DNA of 64,000 nucleotides from NCBI RefSeq assembly GCF_014696615.1, contig NZ_JACJQJ010000015.1, forward strand, positions 1 through 64,000. The letters run 5' to 3'. This DNA comes from Nostoc linckia FACHB-104. GTDB taxonomy: Bacteria; Cyanobacteriota; Cyanobacteriia; Cyanobacteriales; Nostocaceae. Position 1 is the first letter of the stretch, and every line of letters begins with the position of its first letter. Shown here piece after piece: positions 1 to 9,650 of this stretch. The position numbers and the translations under genes are program-made. Below the pieces are notes generated by a model, which made no database searches, was not told the DNA's origin, and was given only the letters and a program-made list of their open reading frames with translations.

Positions 1-81
1 GCACAATGGAAATCTGATAACGTTCCTCAAGTCTTAGCTCATCGTTGTGCCTATCTCAACGGATTAATCTTTGCTCGCTAA
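1..81 (+). CDS. C-terminal tail of an unidentified protein (partial)
   Basis: An open frame enters from the left edge and ends at a TAA at 79-81. The visible 26 codons end in HRCAYLNGLIFAR. The frame is open to the window start, so this is probably the 3' end of a gene lying upstream. Too little is visible to name a family. The following 186 bases, up to the convergent cheA stop, hold nothing I recognise. Confidence 0.45.
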   Translation, partial: AQWKSDNVPQVLAHRCAYLNGLIFAR

Positions 82-267
82 ATAAAAAATGGGATGCTCC
101 CAAAGTAATCTCTGCAATTTTCCAAAAATAGTAAGATAGATTAATTAAACAAAACTGCATCAATCAAATAAAAGGGTATGAATTTCCAGATGCCAGTTGT
201 GATTAGAATACTTCACAACTGACCGATAGAAAGTCACAGTAACCATTAGTCATGGCAGATTACAAAA

Positions 268-3200
268 TTAATTATTTGATGCCCCATTCCCATTAGTAGA
301 ATAAATTATTTGGTGTAATGTGCGGAGCAATTCTTGTTCGTTATAAGGTTTAGAGAAATATGCTCTTGCACCCAACTGCATTGCTAGTTGTCGGTGTTTA
401 TCGCTACTACGAGAGGTCAACATAGCAATAGGAATATTTTTCATATCATCGTTTGATTTAATCCGACCTAAAAACCCGTAACCATCAAGACGGGGCATTT
501 CAATATCGCAAATTACTGCTTGAACTTGTAAGCCACTTTGAAGTTTATCTAAAGCATCTTGTCCATCTTTTGCTTGTTCTACTTGATACCCACCTTTTTC
601 TAAAGTCAAGGCTAAAAAGCGGCGAACATTGATTGAATCATCGACAATCAAAATTGTGCTTTTTTGGTTAACAACAGATGCTACTGCTGGTTTGTCTTCA
701 CCAGATATCAAAAAGGCAGTTTTTAATCTAGCTGATGGTAATTGATTATTTCTGGAAGTACGTTGATGAGTAGTAATTGTGTACAGTAATTCGTTGGCAT
801 TGACCAGTGCTACTACCCGACCATCACCCAGAATTGTACAGTTACTAAAACCTTCAGGTAGAGGAATGTTACCCTCAACTTGGCGAATAGCAACTTCTTG
901 TTCACCCCAACAACGGTCTAGTTGTACAGCCATTGGCTGATTGCCGCTTTTAACAATTAATACACAACTCGCATTGATAGCTGGGGGAGTTTCTAAATCA
1001 GGGCTATTATAACGGGGGCCATTAAACTCTAAGTGTCTACTCAGGCGAATTAAGGGCAGCATAGTGCCTTGCCAATTGATCACTTCGCTACCAGCGATCG
1101 CAAATACCTGTTCGTTTTGCAGTAAGAATATTTCCGAGACTACATCTGTAGGGAATGCCAACAGCATTCGGTTGCTTTCCACCAAAAGCACTCGTGCAAC
1201 TGACAGCGTAAATGGTACGGATAGGGTAAAAGTAGTCCCTACGCCTAGTTCGGTATCAACTTTGATATCGCCTCGTACTTGTTTGAGTTTGTTGCGTACC
1301 ACATCCATCCCCACACCACGACCAGAAAGTGCGGTGACATGGTCGGAGGTGGTAAACCCTGGCTCAAAAATTAGTGATAACAGTTCTTCATCGCTAGCAC
1401 TAGCCAATAGCGAAGCATCTAGCCCCATTGCTAAAGCGCGGGCGCGAATTTTTTCTAGTGAAATACCCCGACCATCATCACGGATCGTAATGATTGTGCG
1501 GTCTCTACGGTGAGTAGCTTTAATTTCAATTAAGCCTTGTTCTAATTTCCCAATGCTGCTGCGGGTAGCTGGATCTTCAATTCCATGATCGAAGGCATTC
1601 CTTAACAGGTGCATTAAAGGCTCATTCAAAGCTTCTAAAATGCTACGTTCAATTAAGGTATTACCACCTTCAATTTTTAACTGCACATTTTTGCCATACT
1701 CGACATTCAAGTCACGGATAGCGCGAGGAAAACGCTCGACTAAATCTGATAGCGGGCGCATCCGTACTTGGGTGAGTTTTGTTTGTAACTGCTTAGATGT
1801 TTTGTTCAGCTTCCGAGCAATTTGATCAGTATCATCAACACTTAGCTGCACATCAGTGGTAACTTCTTGTACCTGAACAATGGTTTCCATAACTTCCTGC
1901 GATAGCAGGTTTAATTCGTTATAGCGATCCATTTCTAGGACATCAAAGTTAGTCTCGATGCCATCATTCGGATGGTTTTCATCAGCCAGCGATCGCATCC
2001 CAGAAGCGCTGAAAGTTTGAGTGGAAATTCTATCGTAGGCAGCGCGTAATTCTTGGTTTTCTCTTTCTAGTCCTTGGACACGCTGACTGAGGTTGCGGAC
2101 GAGTTTACGTAGCCTTTCTAGTTGCAAATTCAGCCCATTCCGCTGAATAATTAATTCTCCAAACAAATCATTAATTTGCTCAAGTTGCTTACTGGGAACC
2201 CGGACTGTATTTTCTTGAATTTCCCGATCTTTGCCCATAGCAACTGAATCGCCTTTGCGCTCGAGAAATCTGTAATCTGTTATGGGAATTTCTCTAGCAG
2301 CTACTAAGCTTGGCTCAGAAACTTCAACTGTATCTGAGGACTCATTAGCAAATTCGATATCTAAAGTTTCAAAACGAGCTGGAACAATCGCATCGTCTTC
2401 ATCGGGCCAGGGTTCCTCAGCTTCTTCCGATTCCAAAACATCTGGTGAGAAGATTTCTGGTTCTAACAAGTGGGTTGCGGCTGTATCTGTAGCGAAAAAT
2501 TCCGCAATTGTTGCTTGTTTGGAGGACAGAGTATTTGCTGGCTGAATGGCTGGCGCAGACGCTAAATCACCCAGTTTGATTTCTGTGGGTAGCTGATCGA
2601 GTTGATTGGTCAATACTAAAGCTTGCGATCGCCGCCATGCTTGTAATGCTAACCGAGTAATTTCTTCTATTTGATCTGGACTAGCAGCTTCTAGATGATG
2701 TGTGACTGACTCGCAAAGCTGAGTAAAAGCTGGCAACTGGAGCATTTCTCCTAAGCCTGCTAGTTCAGCTGCCATAATTGCCACCTCTTCTTGCAAACAA
2801 GGCTGCTGTTCATCTGCTACTACAGCTTCTAAACGCTGTAAACAGCCTTCTACTTCTGTTTCAAAGAGTAAGGGTATGATATCTTGCCCATCCTCTGGGG
2901 AGAGCATAGTTGTAGCGTCTTCTGGAACAGGATCGCCCAAACGCTCATGCAATTCATCAAATACTGGATAACAAAAAGTTTGTAACCACTGTTCTTCGAT
3001 TGCATTGCCTTCGGAGAGCAATTCTACTATTTGACGTAACCAGTCAACCCCAGATAACAATAAACTTTGCAACTGGGTATCTATTTCTAAGGTATTTTTG
3101 CGTGTTTTTAAGACCTTAAAGGAATCTTCTAAACGATGGGCTAAATCGCTCAACGTCCGAAATCCCATCATTCCCGCTCCACCTTTAATGGAATGAGCGG

Positions 3201-3342
3201 CTCGCAGTGCCCCGTTAATCTTTTCTAAATCGATGCGATTACTAGTGTCAATTTCCAGCAATACCGCTTCTAAGGTATTGAGGTAATCAGTGGCTTCTTC
3301 CAGAAATTGCATCTGGATTTCCAGTTCTTTGTCCTGTGACAT
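268..3342 (-). CDS. cheA: Hybrid CheA-type histidine kinase with C-terminal receiver
   Basis: Central kinase of a chemosensory array; it autophosphorylates on a histidine phosphotransfer domain and passes phosphate to CheY-type regulators. Visible domains are an N-terminal Hpt domain with the phospho-histidine H50 in AAHSIKGGAG, an acidic linker (about 100-360), a dimerisation region beginning near 380 (VRVPSKQLEQINDLFGEL), a CheA-type ATPase with N box near 575-583 (NEPLMHLLRNAFDHG) and glycine motifs near 622 and 675, a CheW-like domain (about 725-870) and a receiver at about 895-1014 with acceptor D946. This Hpt-kinase-CheW-REC fusion is the usual cyanobacterial PixL/HmpE/PilL type. It is the last gene of a five-gene minus-strand operon, 107 bp after the receptor gene. 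No CheR or CheB is nearby. Confidence 0.95.
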   Translation of the reverse strand: MSQDKELEIQMQFLEEATDYLNTLEAVLLEIDTSNRIDLEKINGALRAAHSIKGGAGMMGFRTLSDLAHRLEDSFKVLKTRKNTLEIDTQLQSLLLSGVDWLRQIVELLSEGNAIEEQWLQTFCYPVFDELHERLGDPVPEDATTMLSPEDGQDIIPLLFETEVEGCLQRLEAVVADEQQPCLQEEVAIMAAELAGLGEMLQLPAFTQLCESVTHHLEAASPDQIEEITRLALQAWRRSQALVLTNQLDQLPTEIKLGDLASAPAIQPANTLSSKQATIAEFFATDTAATHLLEPEIFSPDVLESEEAEEPWPDEDDAIVPARFETLDIEFANESSDTVEVSEPSLVAAREIPITDYRFLERKGDSVAMGKDREIQENTVRVPSKQLEQINDLFGELIIQRNGLNLQLERLRKLVRNLSQRVQGLERENQELRAAYDRISTQTFSASGMRSLADENHPNDGIETNFDVLEMDRYNELNLLSQEVMETIVQVQEVTTDVQLSVDDTDQIARKLNKTSKQLQTKLTQVRMRPLSDLVERFPRAIRDLNVEYGKNVQLKIEGGNTLIERSILEALNEPLMHLLRNAFDHGIEDPATRSSIGKLEQGLIEIKATHRRDRTIITIRDDGRGISLEKIRARALAMGLDASLLASASDEELLSLIFEPGFTTSDHVTALSGRGVGMDVVRNKLKQVRGDIKVDTELGVGTTFTLSVPFTLSVARVLLVESNRMLLAFPTDVVSEIFLLQNEQVFAIAGSEVINWQGTMLPLIRLSRHLEFNGPRYNSPDLETPPAINASCVLIVKSGNQPMAVQLDRCWGEQEVAIRQVEGNIPLPEGFSNCTILGDGRVVALVNANELLYTITTHQRTSRNNQLPSARLKTAFLISGEDKPAVASVVNQKSTILIVDDSINVRRFLALTLEKGGYQVEQAKDGQDALDKLQSGLQVQAVICDIEMPRLDGYGFLGRIKSNDDMKNIPIAMLTSRSSDKHRQLAMQLGARAYFSKPYNEQELLRTLHQIIYSTNGNGASNN

Positions 3343-3449
3343 GATTTTGGTGAGTTGTTAAGCTAATGCGCGTCTAGTAGAGCATTTTTTTGATATTTGT
3401 CATTTATTCAGTTGTTTTTTGGCTCAGCAATGGCTGAATAATGCCAAAA

Positions 3450-6278
3450 CTAACTGAGCTTGAATGTTCCCACAGTTTCCTGTAACTCTTGAGAAATTTC
3501 TACAGTTTCTTGTAAAGATTGTGAAACTAATCGGGAAGAATCGCTAGTACGTTGTGATACAGCAACGATTTCTTTCATCAAGTGACTGACAGTTTGAGAT
3601 GTTTGTACCTGAGATGCGGTTGCAAGAGAAATAGACTGCACTAGCTCGTCTATTTGACGTGATACATCCAAAATCTGAGCCAGGCTTTGTTTAGCATCTT
3701 CAACGATGCGCGTGCCTTCGACTACTTGAGTGGTTCCCACTTCCATCGCCTGTACTACTTCGCTGGTTTCCCGTTGGATATTTTCCACAATTTGTTCAAT
3801 TTCTTGAGTTGCAGCAGCGCTTCTAACTGCGAGTTCCCCAACTTCTTCAGCCACTACAGCAAAACCTTGCCCTTCTTCACCTGCACGTGCAGCTTCAATC
3901 CCCGCATTAATTGCTAGCAAGTTAGTTTGGACAGCGATTTGATTAATCAAAGACACCACACGAGAAATTTGTTGTGAAGATTCTCCTAAGCGCTTTACTT
4001 TTTTGGCAGTTTCACCAACAGTTTCTCGCAGAGAAAGAATGTTTTGCACTGTCAAATCCATTGCTTGTCCACTCTTTGTTGCAGTATGAGCAGCATGGTT
4101 AGCAATTGTGGCAGCTTGTTGGGCATTTTCTGCTACAGCTTGGATGGAATAAGTCATTTGGTCAACTGCATCCAACGTCCGGTTGATTTCAGCGGCTTGG
4201 TTCATTGCTTCTTCTGCTAGCTGACGGATTGCGCCTTCATTAGAACCAATTGCTTGATTTACCTGGGACGCAGCTTCTTTGACTTGGGTGACAATTTCGC
4301 GCAAGTTTTCGACAATCGAGTTGAAAAAGTCTGCAACGGTGCCAATTTCTCCTGCTGTTACGTCAGCACGTACTGTCAAATCTCCCCTTGCAGCACCTTC
4401 GACGTTACTGAGCAATTCTAAAAGTTGCATTTGCAATGCTTCTTTTTGTTGCCGTTCTTCTTTGGTGTCTTGTTGTGCAGCGGATTTGGCTTGTTCTAGT
4501 TCCTCTAGTAGCTTGGCTTGTTCTAAGGCAAAGCCAATTTGAGATGCTGTCTGGGTGAATAATTCAATTTCTGAGTGCTGCCAATTCCGCGGACTTTCGC
4601 AATGATGGGCAATCAATAAACCGACAAGTTCATCTTGAAGGAGAATAGGAGCAATTAAATTACCTTGGACAGCAAATTTCTCTAGAATTTCGATATAACA
4701 ATTGGCTTCAGCCAGTCCAGCTTCTTGATAGATATTAGCGATCGCTCTGACTCTTCCTTCGCGATACAGTTGTACATGGCGTTCCCGAAAACAAGGGTCA
4801 TCAATCTGCACTCCCATCATTTTCGGCCAAACACCTGTCACAGCTTCTGCCACCACAACTCCATCCCAGGTTTCTGGATTCAATTTATAGACGATGACTC
4901 GGTCTACTTTCAGTGCTTGCTGCACTTCGTTAACTGCTGTGAAGTAAATATCTTCAGTTTTGAGATTTCTGCGAATTTCTAAGGTAATATCTGCAAGTAT
5001 TTTCGCTTTTTGTGCTTCTCGCTCTTGCTCCCGCAGCAATACCTGCAATTGTTCTGCCATTTGGTTAATATTGACACCCAATGCTCCTAATTCGTCTGCT
5101 CTTTCAACTTCGAGACGGGTATGAAGTTGACCTTGACCCAGCTTGCTGACAGCTTCTGTGGCATTCAAAATTGGCTTTGTGGATTGTTTCGCTAACCAAG
5201 CGGCGATCGCAGCAACAATTAAGGCGGTTAATGCTGTACCAATGGCGATCGTCCACAATAATTCTCTTTGGGGTGCAAAGGTGATTTCTGTATCAGTTGC
5301 AATCACTGCATCCCATTTTAAATCCGGTAATCCTGCAATTTTGATCGAGGGTACATAGGTTAGTAATTGCTGTTTTTTACCCAGTTGGTTAACTGTAATA
5401 AAAGTATCTATTTTATTTTTGCTTTGTCGTTGACCCAGTCCCGGAAAATCTATTTTGGCATCTCTACCTTCTTGATTGTTTTGTGTGGCTAGAAAAACTT
5501 TCCCAGATTTATCTAGTAAATGATACTCATGACCAGGATAGGCATAGTTTTTGATAGTTTCCTCTAACATTTTTACGGGTAGACGTGCCCTAACTACACC
5601 AATATTTTGCCCTGTTGCCGCATCTTTCACAGGTGCGGCAATATGAACGCTGACAGCACCAGTAGTTTTTGATTTTTCTGGCTGACTAATAATTGCTGTC
5701 TCTTGTTTTAACGCGTCTTGAAAATACTGACGGTCTTTATGATTTTCTAGAGGTTCACCACTAGACTGGACAATCACATTTCCTTGTAAATCGAAAAAAG
5801 CAATACTGTCATAAGCTTTGTAAGTTTTGACAATTTGGTCTAAAAGTGATTGTTTTTGTTGAGCAGATATGCTGTCTCTGAGTTGGGGATTTGTCAAAAA
5901 AGGTAGATCTGAGAGTAGCTGTACATCTCCATATCTTCCCAAGATGTAACGGTTGACTTTGTCCAATAAGCCAACAGTTTCTGCTTCTTGCGCTTGGGTG
6001 ATTTGCTTGTAAATTGATTTATTAGCAAAGCTATAGGCGATCGCGCCAATGCCTAAGGTTGGGAGAGTACCAATCGCGATCGCTAATACTGTAGCTTTGG
6101 TACCTAAACTGAGCCTATGAAAATAAGTAACTGCCTTTTGCCAAGGAGAAGCATTAGCAGTTTTATTATTCAAGTTAATTGATTGTTTAAGTGTATTATG
6201 AGTAACTTTTGCTGATGAAATCGGCAATGAACCATTTTGAGTATTATTACTCTTAGCTGTGTCAGTTTTATTAAACAT
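3450..6278 (-). CDS. Methyl-accepting chemoreceptor with extracellular sensor, HAMP and cyanobacteriochrome-like GAF
   Basis: Chemoreceptor of the operon. It has a first membrane helix at about 62-83, an extracytoplasmic Cache-like sensor (about 84-340), a second helix at about 342-362, HAMP (363-420), one GAF domain (about 440-590), a coiled coil, and an MCP signalling domain with the conserved hairpin tip ([20 protein letters not shown]). The GAF domain follows the cyanobacteriochrome template. It carries DPCF with C496, matching the DXCF motif of PixJ-type photosensors, and C527 at the canonical bilin-attachment position. That cysteine is followed by Tyr rather than the usual His, and the gap between the two cysteines is three residues longer than in TePixJ as I remember it. 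Bilin binding is therefore possible but unproven. The gene is comparable to pixJ/hmpD in gene order. Confidence 0.93.
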   Translation of the reverse strand: MFNKTDTAKSNNTQNGSLPISSAKVTHNTLKQSINLNNKTANASPWQKAVTYFHRLSLGTKATVLAIAIGTLPTLGIGAIAYSFANKSIYKQITQAQEAETVGLLDKVNRYILGRYGDVQLLSDLPFLTNPQLRDSISAQQKQSLLDQIVKTYKAYDSIAFFDLQGNVIVQSSGEPLENHKDRQYFQDALKQETAIISQPEKSKTTGAVSVHIAAPVKDAATGQNIGVVRARLPVKMLEETIKNYAYPGHEYHLLDKSGKVFLATQNNQEGRDAKIDFPGLGQRQSKNKIDTFITVNQLGKKQQLLTYVPSIKIAGLPDLKWDAVIATDTEITFAPQRELLWTIAIGTALTALIVAAIAAWLAKQSTKPILNATEAVSKLGQGQLHTRLEVERADELGALGVNINQMAEQLQVLLREQEREAQKAKILADITLEIRRNLKTEDIYFTAVNEVQQALKVDRVIVYKLNPETWDGVVVAEAVTGVWPKMMGVQIDDPCFRERHVQLYREGRVRAIANIYQEAGLAEANCYIEILEKFAVQGNLIAPILLQDELVGLLIAHHCESPRNWQHSEIELFTQTASQIGFALEQAKLLEELEQAKSAAQQDTKEERQQKEALQMQLLELLSNVEGAARGDLTVRADVTAGEIGTVADFFNSIVENLREIVTQVKEAASQVNQAIGSNEGAIRQLAEEAMNQAAEINRTLDAVDQMTYSIQAVAENAQQAATIANHAAHTATKSGQAMDLTVQNILSLRETVGETAKKVKRLGESSQQISRVVSLINQIAVQTNLLAINAGIEAARAGEEGQGFAVVAEEVGELAVRSAAATQEIEQIVENIQRETSEVVQAMEVGTTQVVEGTRIVEDAKQSLAQILDVSRQIDELVQSISLATASQVQTSQTVSHLMKEIVAVSQRTSDSSRLVSQSLQETVEISQELQETVGTFKLS

Positions 6279-6339
6279 AAATTAATTCTCCTGTTGATGT
6301 GAATGAGAACCCTAAAAACCCCTTTTTTAGTAGTGCACC

Positions 6340-6837
6340 CTAATCACTGCGGAGAATAGAAGAATGGACAATAGCCTGTGCATCTAATACCAGCAGTACC
6401 TCTTGTTCTTGGACAACACATCCACATAAATAAGGTACTAAACTGGATGCTACTTGTCCTACAGGAGAACAAATTTCATCAGCTACGAACTTAGCTGTAC
6501 CTTTGATTTCTTGCACAATCAAGCCTAAAAGCAGCGATTCTACCCGCACAATGATGACATTGTACTGCCGCAGCCTACTGTCTAAAAATTCTAAATTGAG
6601 CATTCTCGGTAGATCAACTACCCAGATGATGCGACTCCGCCAATTCATTAGCCCTAGTATACAAACAGGCATATTTGGCATTGAGGTAACAGACTCAACA
6701 GGTACAATGATAGCTTCTTGCGTGTGCTTCATTGATAAAATAGCAGCCGTCTGGTGATTAAGCTGGAACTTAATGTAACCATCTCCTAAATTGTTGGGAA
6801 TGTCTTTGACAGGAATAATATTTTTTGCACTATTCAT
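6340..6837 (-). CDS. cheW: CheW-type coupling protein
   Basis: Adaptor of 165 residues expected to bridge the chemoreceptor and the CheA kinase in the array. A single CheW domain fills the protein from about residue 25 onward. Recognisable parts are the strand-rich core (IIVPVESVTSMPNMP, then ILGLMNWRSRIIWVVDL) and the later LLGLIVQEIKG segment. It lies between cheY (4 bp gap, so translation is probably coupled) and the receptor gene (61 bp gap). The gene order PatA-like, CheY, CheW, MCP, CheA matches the Pix, Hmp and Ptx clusters of cyanobacteria. Confidence 0.9.
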   Translation of the reverse strand: MNSAKNIIPVKDIPNNLGDGYIKFQLNHQTAAILSMKHTQEAIIVPVESVTSMPNMPVCILGLMNWRSRIIWVVDLPRMLNLEFLDSRLRQYNVIIVRVESLLLGLIVQEIKGTAKFVADEICSPVGQVASSLVPYLCGCVVQEQEVLLVLDAQAIVHSSILRSD

Positions 6838-6841
6838 GAAT

Positions 6842-7219
6842 TCAATTTGCTACTGATTTGATAGCACGTAAAAGTTGCTCTCGCGTAAATGGTTTGGTTA
6901 TATAAGCATCAGCGCCTTGTCTCATTGCCCATAATCGATCAATTTCTTGATTTTTTGAACTACAAATTACAATTGGAACTCTTTCTGTGCTGGGATTTTT
7001 CTTCAAAAAACGACACAGTTCAAAGCCACTCATCCCCGGCATAACCACATCAGTAACAATCACATCTGGTTGTTGTAATAATGCTTTTTGTAAAGCTTCT
7101 TTAGCACCAGTAGCTGGAATTACGTTGTAGCCACTTTCTGTGAGATAATAACTCATTAGTTCCAATTCACTGGGAGAATCTTCGACAATCAGAATTGTGC
7201 CAATCAAAGTAAGACTCAC
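6842..7219 (-). CDS. CheY-like single-domain response regulator
   Basis: A 125-residue stand-alone receiver. It shows the acidic pocket (VEDS near residues 12-15), the phospho-acceptor Asp in DVIVTDVVMPG, the conserved Ser/Thr switch region (IVICSS) and the KPF lysine near the end. No output domain follows, so it should act by direct protein contact, as PixH/HmpB/PilH-type regulators do. It is the second gene of the chemosensory operon, 73 bp after the PatA-like regulator and 4 bp before cheW. Confidence 0.93.
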   Translation of the reverse strand: MSLTLIGTILIVEDSPSELELMSYYLTESGYNVIPATGAKEALQKALLQQPDVIVTDVVMPGMSGFELCRFLKKNPSTERVPIVICSSKNQEIDRLWAMRQGADAYITKPFTREQLLRAIKSVAN

Positions 7220-7292
7220 TACTAAAATCTCCTAAAAATGTTATTGGTTTTATTAAATCGGGCGCTCGTTATATCCATGACCCATCAGGAAA

Positions 7293-8375
7293 TTAACTGA
7301 TATGTTTAAAAACCATTTTTAGTAGTTCTGATTGTGTAAAAGGTTTGGTTAAATAACCCGAAGATCTCACCATTTTTGCCTTGGCTCTGTCAATAAATCC
7401 TGTTCTGCCAGTTACCATCACAATTGGCGTATCCTTAAACTGTGAGTGTCTCCGCAATAAGGAACACAACTCATAGCCATCTAAATTAGGCATTTCCACG
7501 TCTAGTAGAATTAAATCAGGTTTACTCCGCAGTATTTGCATTAAAGCTTTTACTGGATCGTTAATCAGCACAACAGAAAATGTTTCCTCGTCCAAAAAGT
7601 GTTTGATGGAATTTAGCACAGTCTGACTATCATCAATACAGGCAATTGTATACAGCCCTTTAGTAACACGTTTTTGAACAAATGTATTCTTTTTTTCTTC
7701 AGGACGTGCAAAATTGTTTTGATTAGATAATTGCTGCCCAAACTGGATTTGAGGTTGTGGCTGATTGTGTGATACCTGTGTTCCAGGTATCATTGGTGAG
7801 CTTGTAGTTGCAGGAGGTAGTGGTGACTGTGACTGAATATTTTGACGATTTCTAATCTGCTTTTGACAGTGTTCGACTATTAACCGCAAATCCAAGCTAC
7901 AAAACTTCGGTAATCCATCTAAGGTAGCTTCTGAGTTAAATTCATAACTGCCTTCTTTTAAGGCTAAAAATGGTTCTAGCACATCTTTAGCTAAATCTTC
8001 GATGAGAGTTCCTGCCTGTTTAGAGGTAAGATAATCTTGATCTACCAGCCAGCAGATTGCTTGATAGTCTGAGTGTGAAATTGATTGATTTTCACTCATT
8101 GTTTCAAACATTAGCCGCATCTGTACGCGAGTGGCACTATTGAGAGCCGGAATCTGCTGACTCAAGCGCCGCAAATGATTGTCTAGCCTTTCAAAAACTT
8201 TATCTGAATGAGAGGCATAAGTAAGTTTACCGTCCGTTAAATATATTGACCAGGATATTGTTTCCGTATATACCCTTAAGCATCCTGTAGCATGGCGGCT
8301 GGTTAGCTGCGCCAACAGCGATAGCGGATGTAGTTTCTGGAACAACCTGTAGCTACCTATAGGAGTTGTGCTCAT
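7293..8375 (-). CDS. PatA/PixG-like response regulator (DUF4388-type N terminus plus C-terminal receiver)
   Basis: First gene of the chemosensory operon, 360 residues. The N-terminal about 180 residues form the PatA-type N domain (FQKLHPLSLLAQLTSRHATGCLRV at the start, a DUF4388-like fold). A Gln/Pro-rich linker (about 185-240) follows, then a receiver from about 243 to the end with the acceptor in LILLDVEMPN and the KPF lysine near the C terminus. Receivers at the C terminus with this N domain are characteristic of cyanobacterial PatA, PixG and HmpA. In that family they act in type IV pilus motility or, for PatA itself, heterocyst patterning. The operon context favours motility rather than patterning. 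Confidence 0.9.
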   Translation of the reverse strand: MSTTPIGSYRLFQKLHPLSLLAQLTSRHATGCLRVYTETISWSIYLTDGKLTYASHSDKVFERLDNHLRRLSQQIPALNSATRVQMRLMFETMSENQSISHSDYQAICWLVDQDYLTSKQAGTLIEDLAKDVLEPFLALKEGSYEFNSEATLDGLPKFCSLDLRLIVEHCQKQIRNRQNIQSQSPLPPATTSSPMIPGTQVSHNQPQPQIQFGQQLSNQNNFARPEEKKNTFVQKRVTKGLYTIACIDDSQTVLNSIKHFLDEETFSVVLINDPVKALMQILRSKPDLILLDVEMPNLDGYELCSLLRRHSQFKDTPIVMVTGRTGFIDRAKAKMVRSSGYLTKPFTQSELLKMVFKHIS

Positions 8376-9279
8376 TTTGCTTTTACTTCAGCTAAATTCA
8401 ATACGTGTCAGCTAAACTTGTACATAGTTTTTCTAAGATACCAATTTAGCTATAAAATATTGGTGCTTTGTAGCATAACATACTAAAATACCGATGCCCT
8501 TTTGTGGGCAAACTTAACTGTAGCTTTGTTTTCCGATTATAAAGCCTCAAGCAATTGTGAATTTATTGTTAATTTACTTACTTATACTGAGATTATCAGA
8601 CATCTCTGGACAATAAGTAAATAAAATTTAAAGAGTGGATGAAGTCATTTGTCGATGAGTAACCTTTGTTGAGATTTTCAAAGTAATAATACCCTTGAGC
8701 TACCAATATTTACCAATATTTTTCAGTATTTCCACTACTGAAAAAACAATATCAAAACTCCGTTTGTTGTTAATTAAAATATAAGTAAGTTGATTTTTTG
8801 GTAATATAAACTACTTTGATTATTTAGTTGCTTGTGCATAACACAATATCTCTATTAAAACCTATAAAGGGGTTAGACCCCTCACCCATATAGTTACCTA
8901 CGTATATTTTGGGTTAAAAGTAATAATTATAGACTTAGTTTTTACAGAAATTTTCCCTGAAAATTTACGTCTAACAGGGGTACAGTAAATTAGTAGGCAA
9001 ACTTGGGTATTGAGTATTAGTAAGCTAATCACCCTGATTTTTCAGGCTGATTCCTTTGCTGTCAGAACTACCCCTAAGGGAATGCTGCAGGAACACCCGT
9101 GTACGGATAGCTTAAAGGCTGATTCCTTCCCAATCCCATCCTTGTTTTCTTCAAGGGTAGGTTGAGTTTAATGGAGCCATAATTGAAAATTCTTAATATT
9201 CAAGAAATTAGCGGTTAATCCATTATTTTTTGGATTACTTAACCCGCCTATCTTTAACCTATTTACATCCTTAAGTTTA
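8376..9279. other. Long intergenic region upstream of the chemosensory operon
   Basis: About 900 bases with no convincing gene. It should contain the promoter of the minus-strand chemosensory operon at its left end. The left two thirds are AT-rich. Near the right end the 12-mer GGCTGATTCCTT occurs twice (9045-9056 and 9117-9128) around a less AT-rich stretch that could be structured. I do not recognise a known RNA family in it. Confidence 0.5.
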
Positions 9280-9311
9280 CCTAATGCTTGTAAAACTAAA
9301 CAGGCATTAGG
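9280..9311 (-). terminator. Stem-loop just downstream of tRNA-Leu
   Basis: CCTAATGC at 9280-9287 and GCATTAGG at 9304-9311 form an 8-bp perfect stem with a 16-base loop, starting 23 bases beyond the 3' end of the minus-strand tRNA. No strong U tract follows. It may be a processing or termination structure, or simply a repeat. Confidence 0.4.
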
Positions 9312-9334
9312 TGTAGGATGATCTTGATTTAAAG

Positions 9335-9416
9335 TGCGGATGAAAGGACTTGAACCTTCACTCCTCTCGGAACTAGAACCTAAATCTAGCGCGTCTGCCA
9401 ATTCCGCCACATCCGC
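9335..9416 (-). tRNA. tRNA-Leu (anticodon UAG)
   Basis: Read on the minus strand, the 82-base cloverleaf has an acceptor stem GCGGATG/CATCCGC with discriminator A, a D arm (TGGCGGAATTGGCAGACGC), an anticodon stem CTAGA/TCTAG with loop TTTAGGT (anticodon TAG), a long variable arm typical of leucine tRNAs, and a T arm with GGTTCAAGTCC. CCA is not encoded. Confidence 0.95.
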
Positions 9417-9591
9417 ATTAGTAAAATATCATAACACAACAAATTCTTTATGGGAATAGCTAGCAGCCCGAAAATTTTGCTTAAAGCCCAAAAAATTAAA
9501 TTTCAAAAAATTTTAATTATTTTAATATCTTGTAATACTATTGCTCTAATTGCACGAATAAAGTGTACTTAGCATCTTTAATGTGATTGGC

Positions 9592-9621
9592 GGTGCGTTA
9601 ATAGTTACTTTATAACGCACC
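9592..9621. repeat. Inverted repeat between alr and tRNA-Leu
   Basis: GGTGCGTTA at 9592-9600 pairs perfectly with TAACGCACC at 9613-9621. It lies 30 bases downstream of the alr stop codon, so it could act as an alr transcript end, although no clear U run follows in that direction. The unit resembles the short GTGCGTTA hairpins scattered through Nostocales genomes. Confidence 0.5.
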
Positions 9622-9650
9622 CGACAAATGAATCACAGCTTTTTTGGCGG

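Noticed and set aside
9040-9165. GC-richer stretch considered as SRP RNA, 6S RNA or a riboswitch
   Set aside because: None of the diagnostic motifs of those families is visible; only a 12-bp direct repeat is certain.
9168-9410. An open frame on the minus strand starting MAELADALDLGSSS
   Set aside because: It is the well-known translation artefact of a leucine tRNA gene; the tRNA cloverleaf at 9335-9416 explains it.
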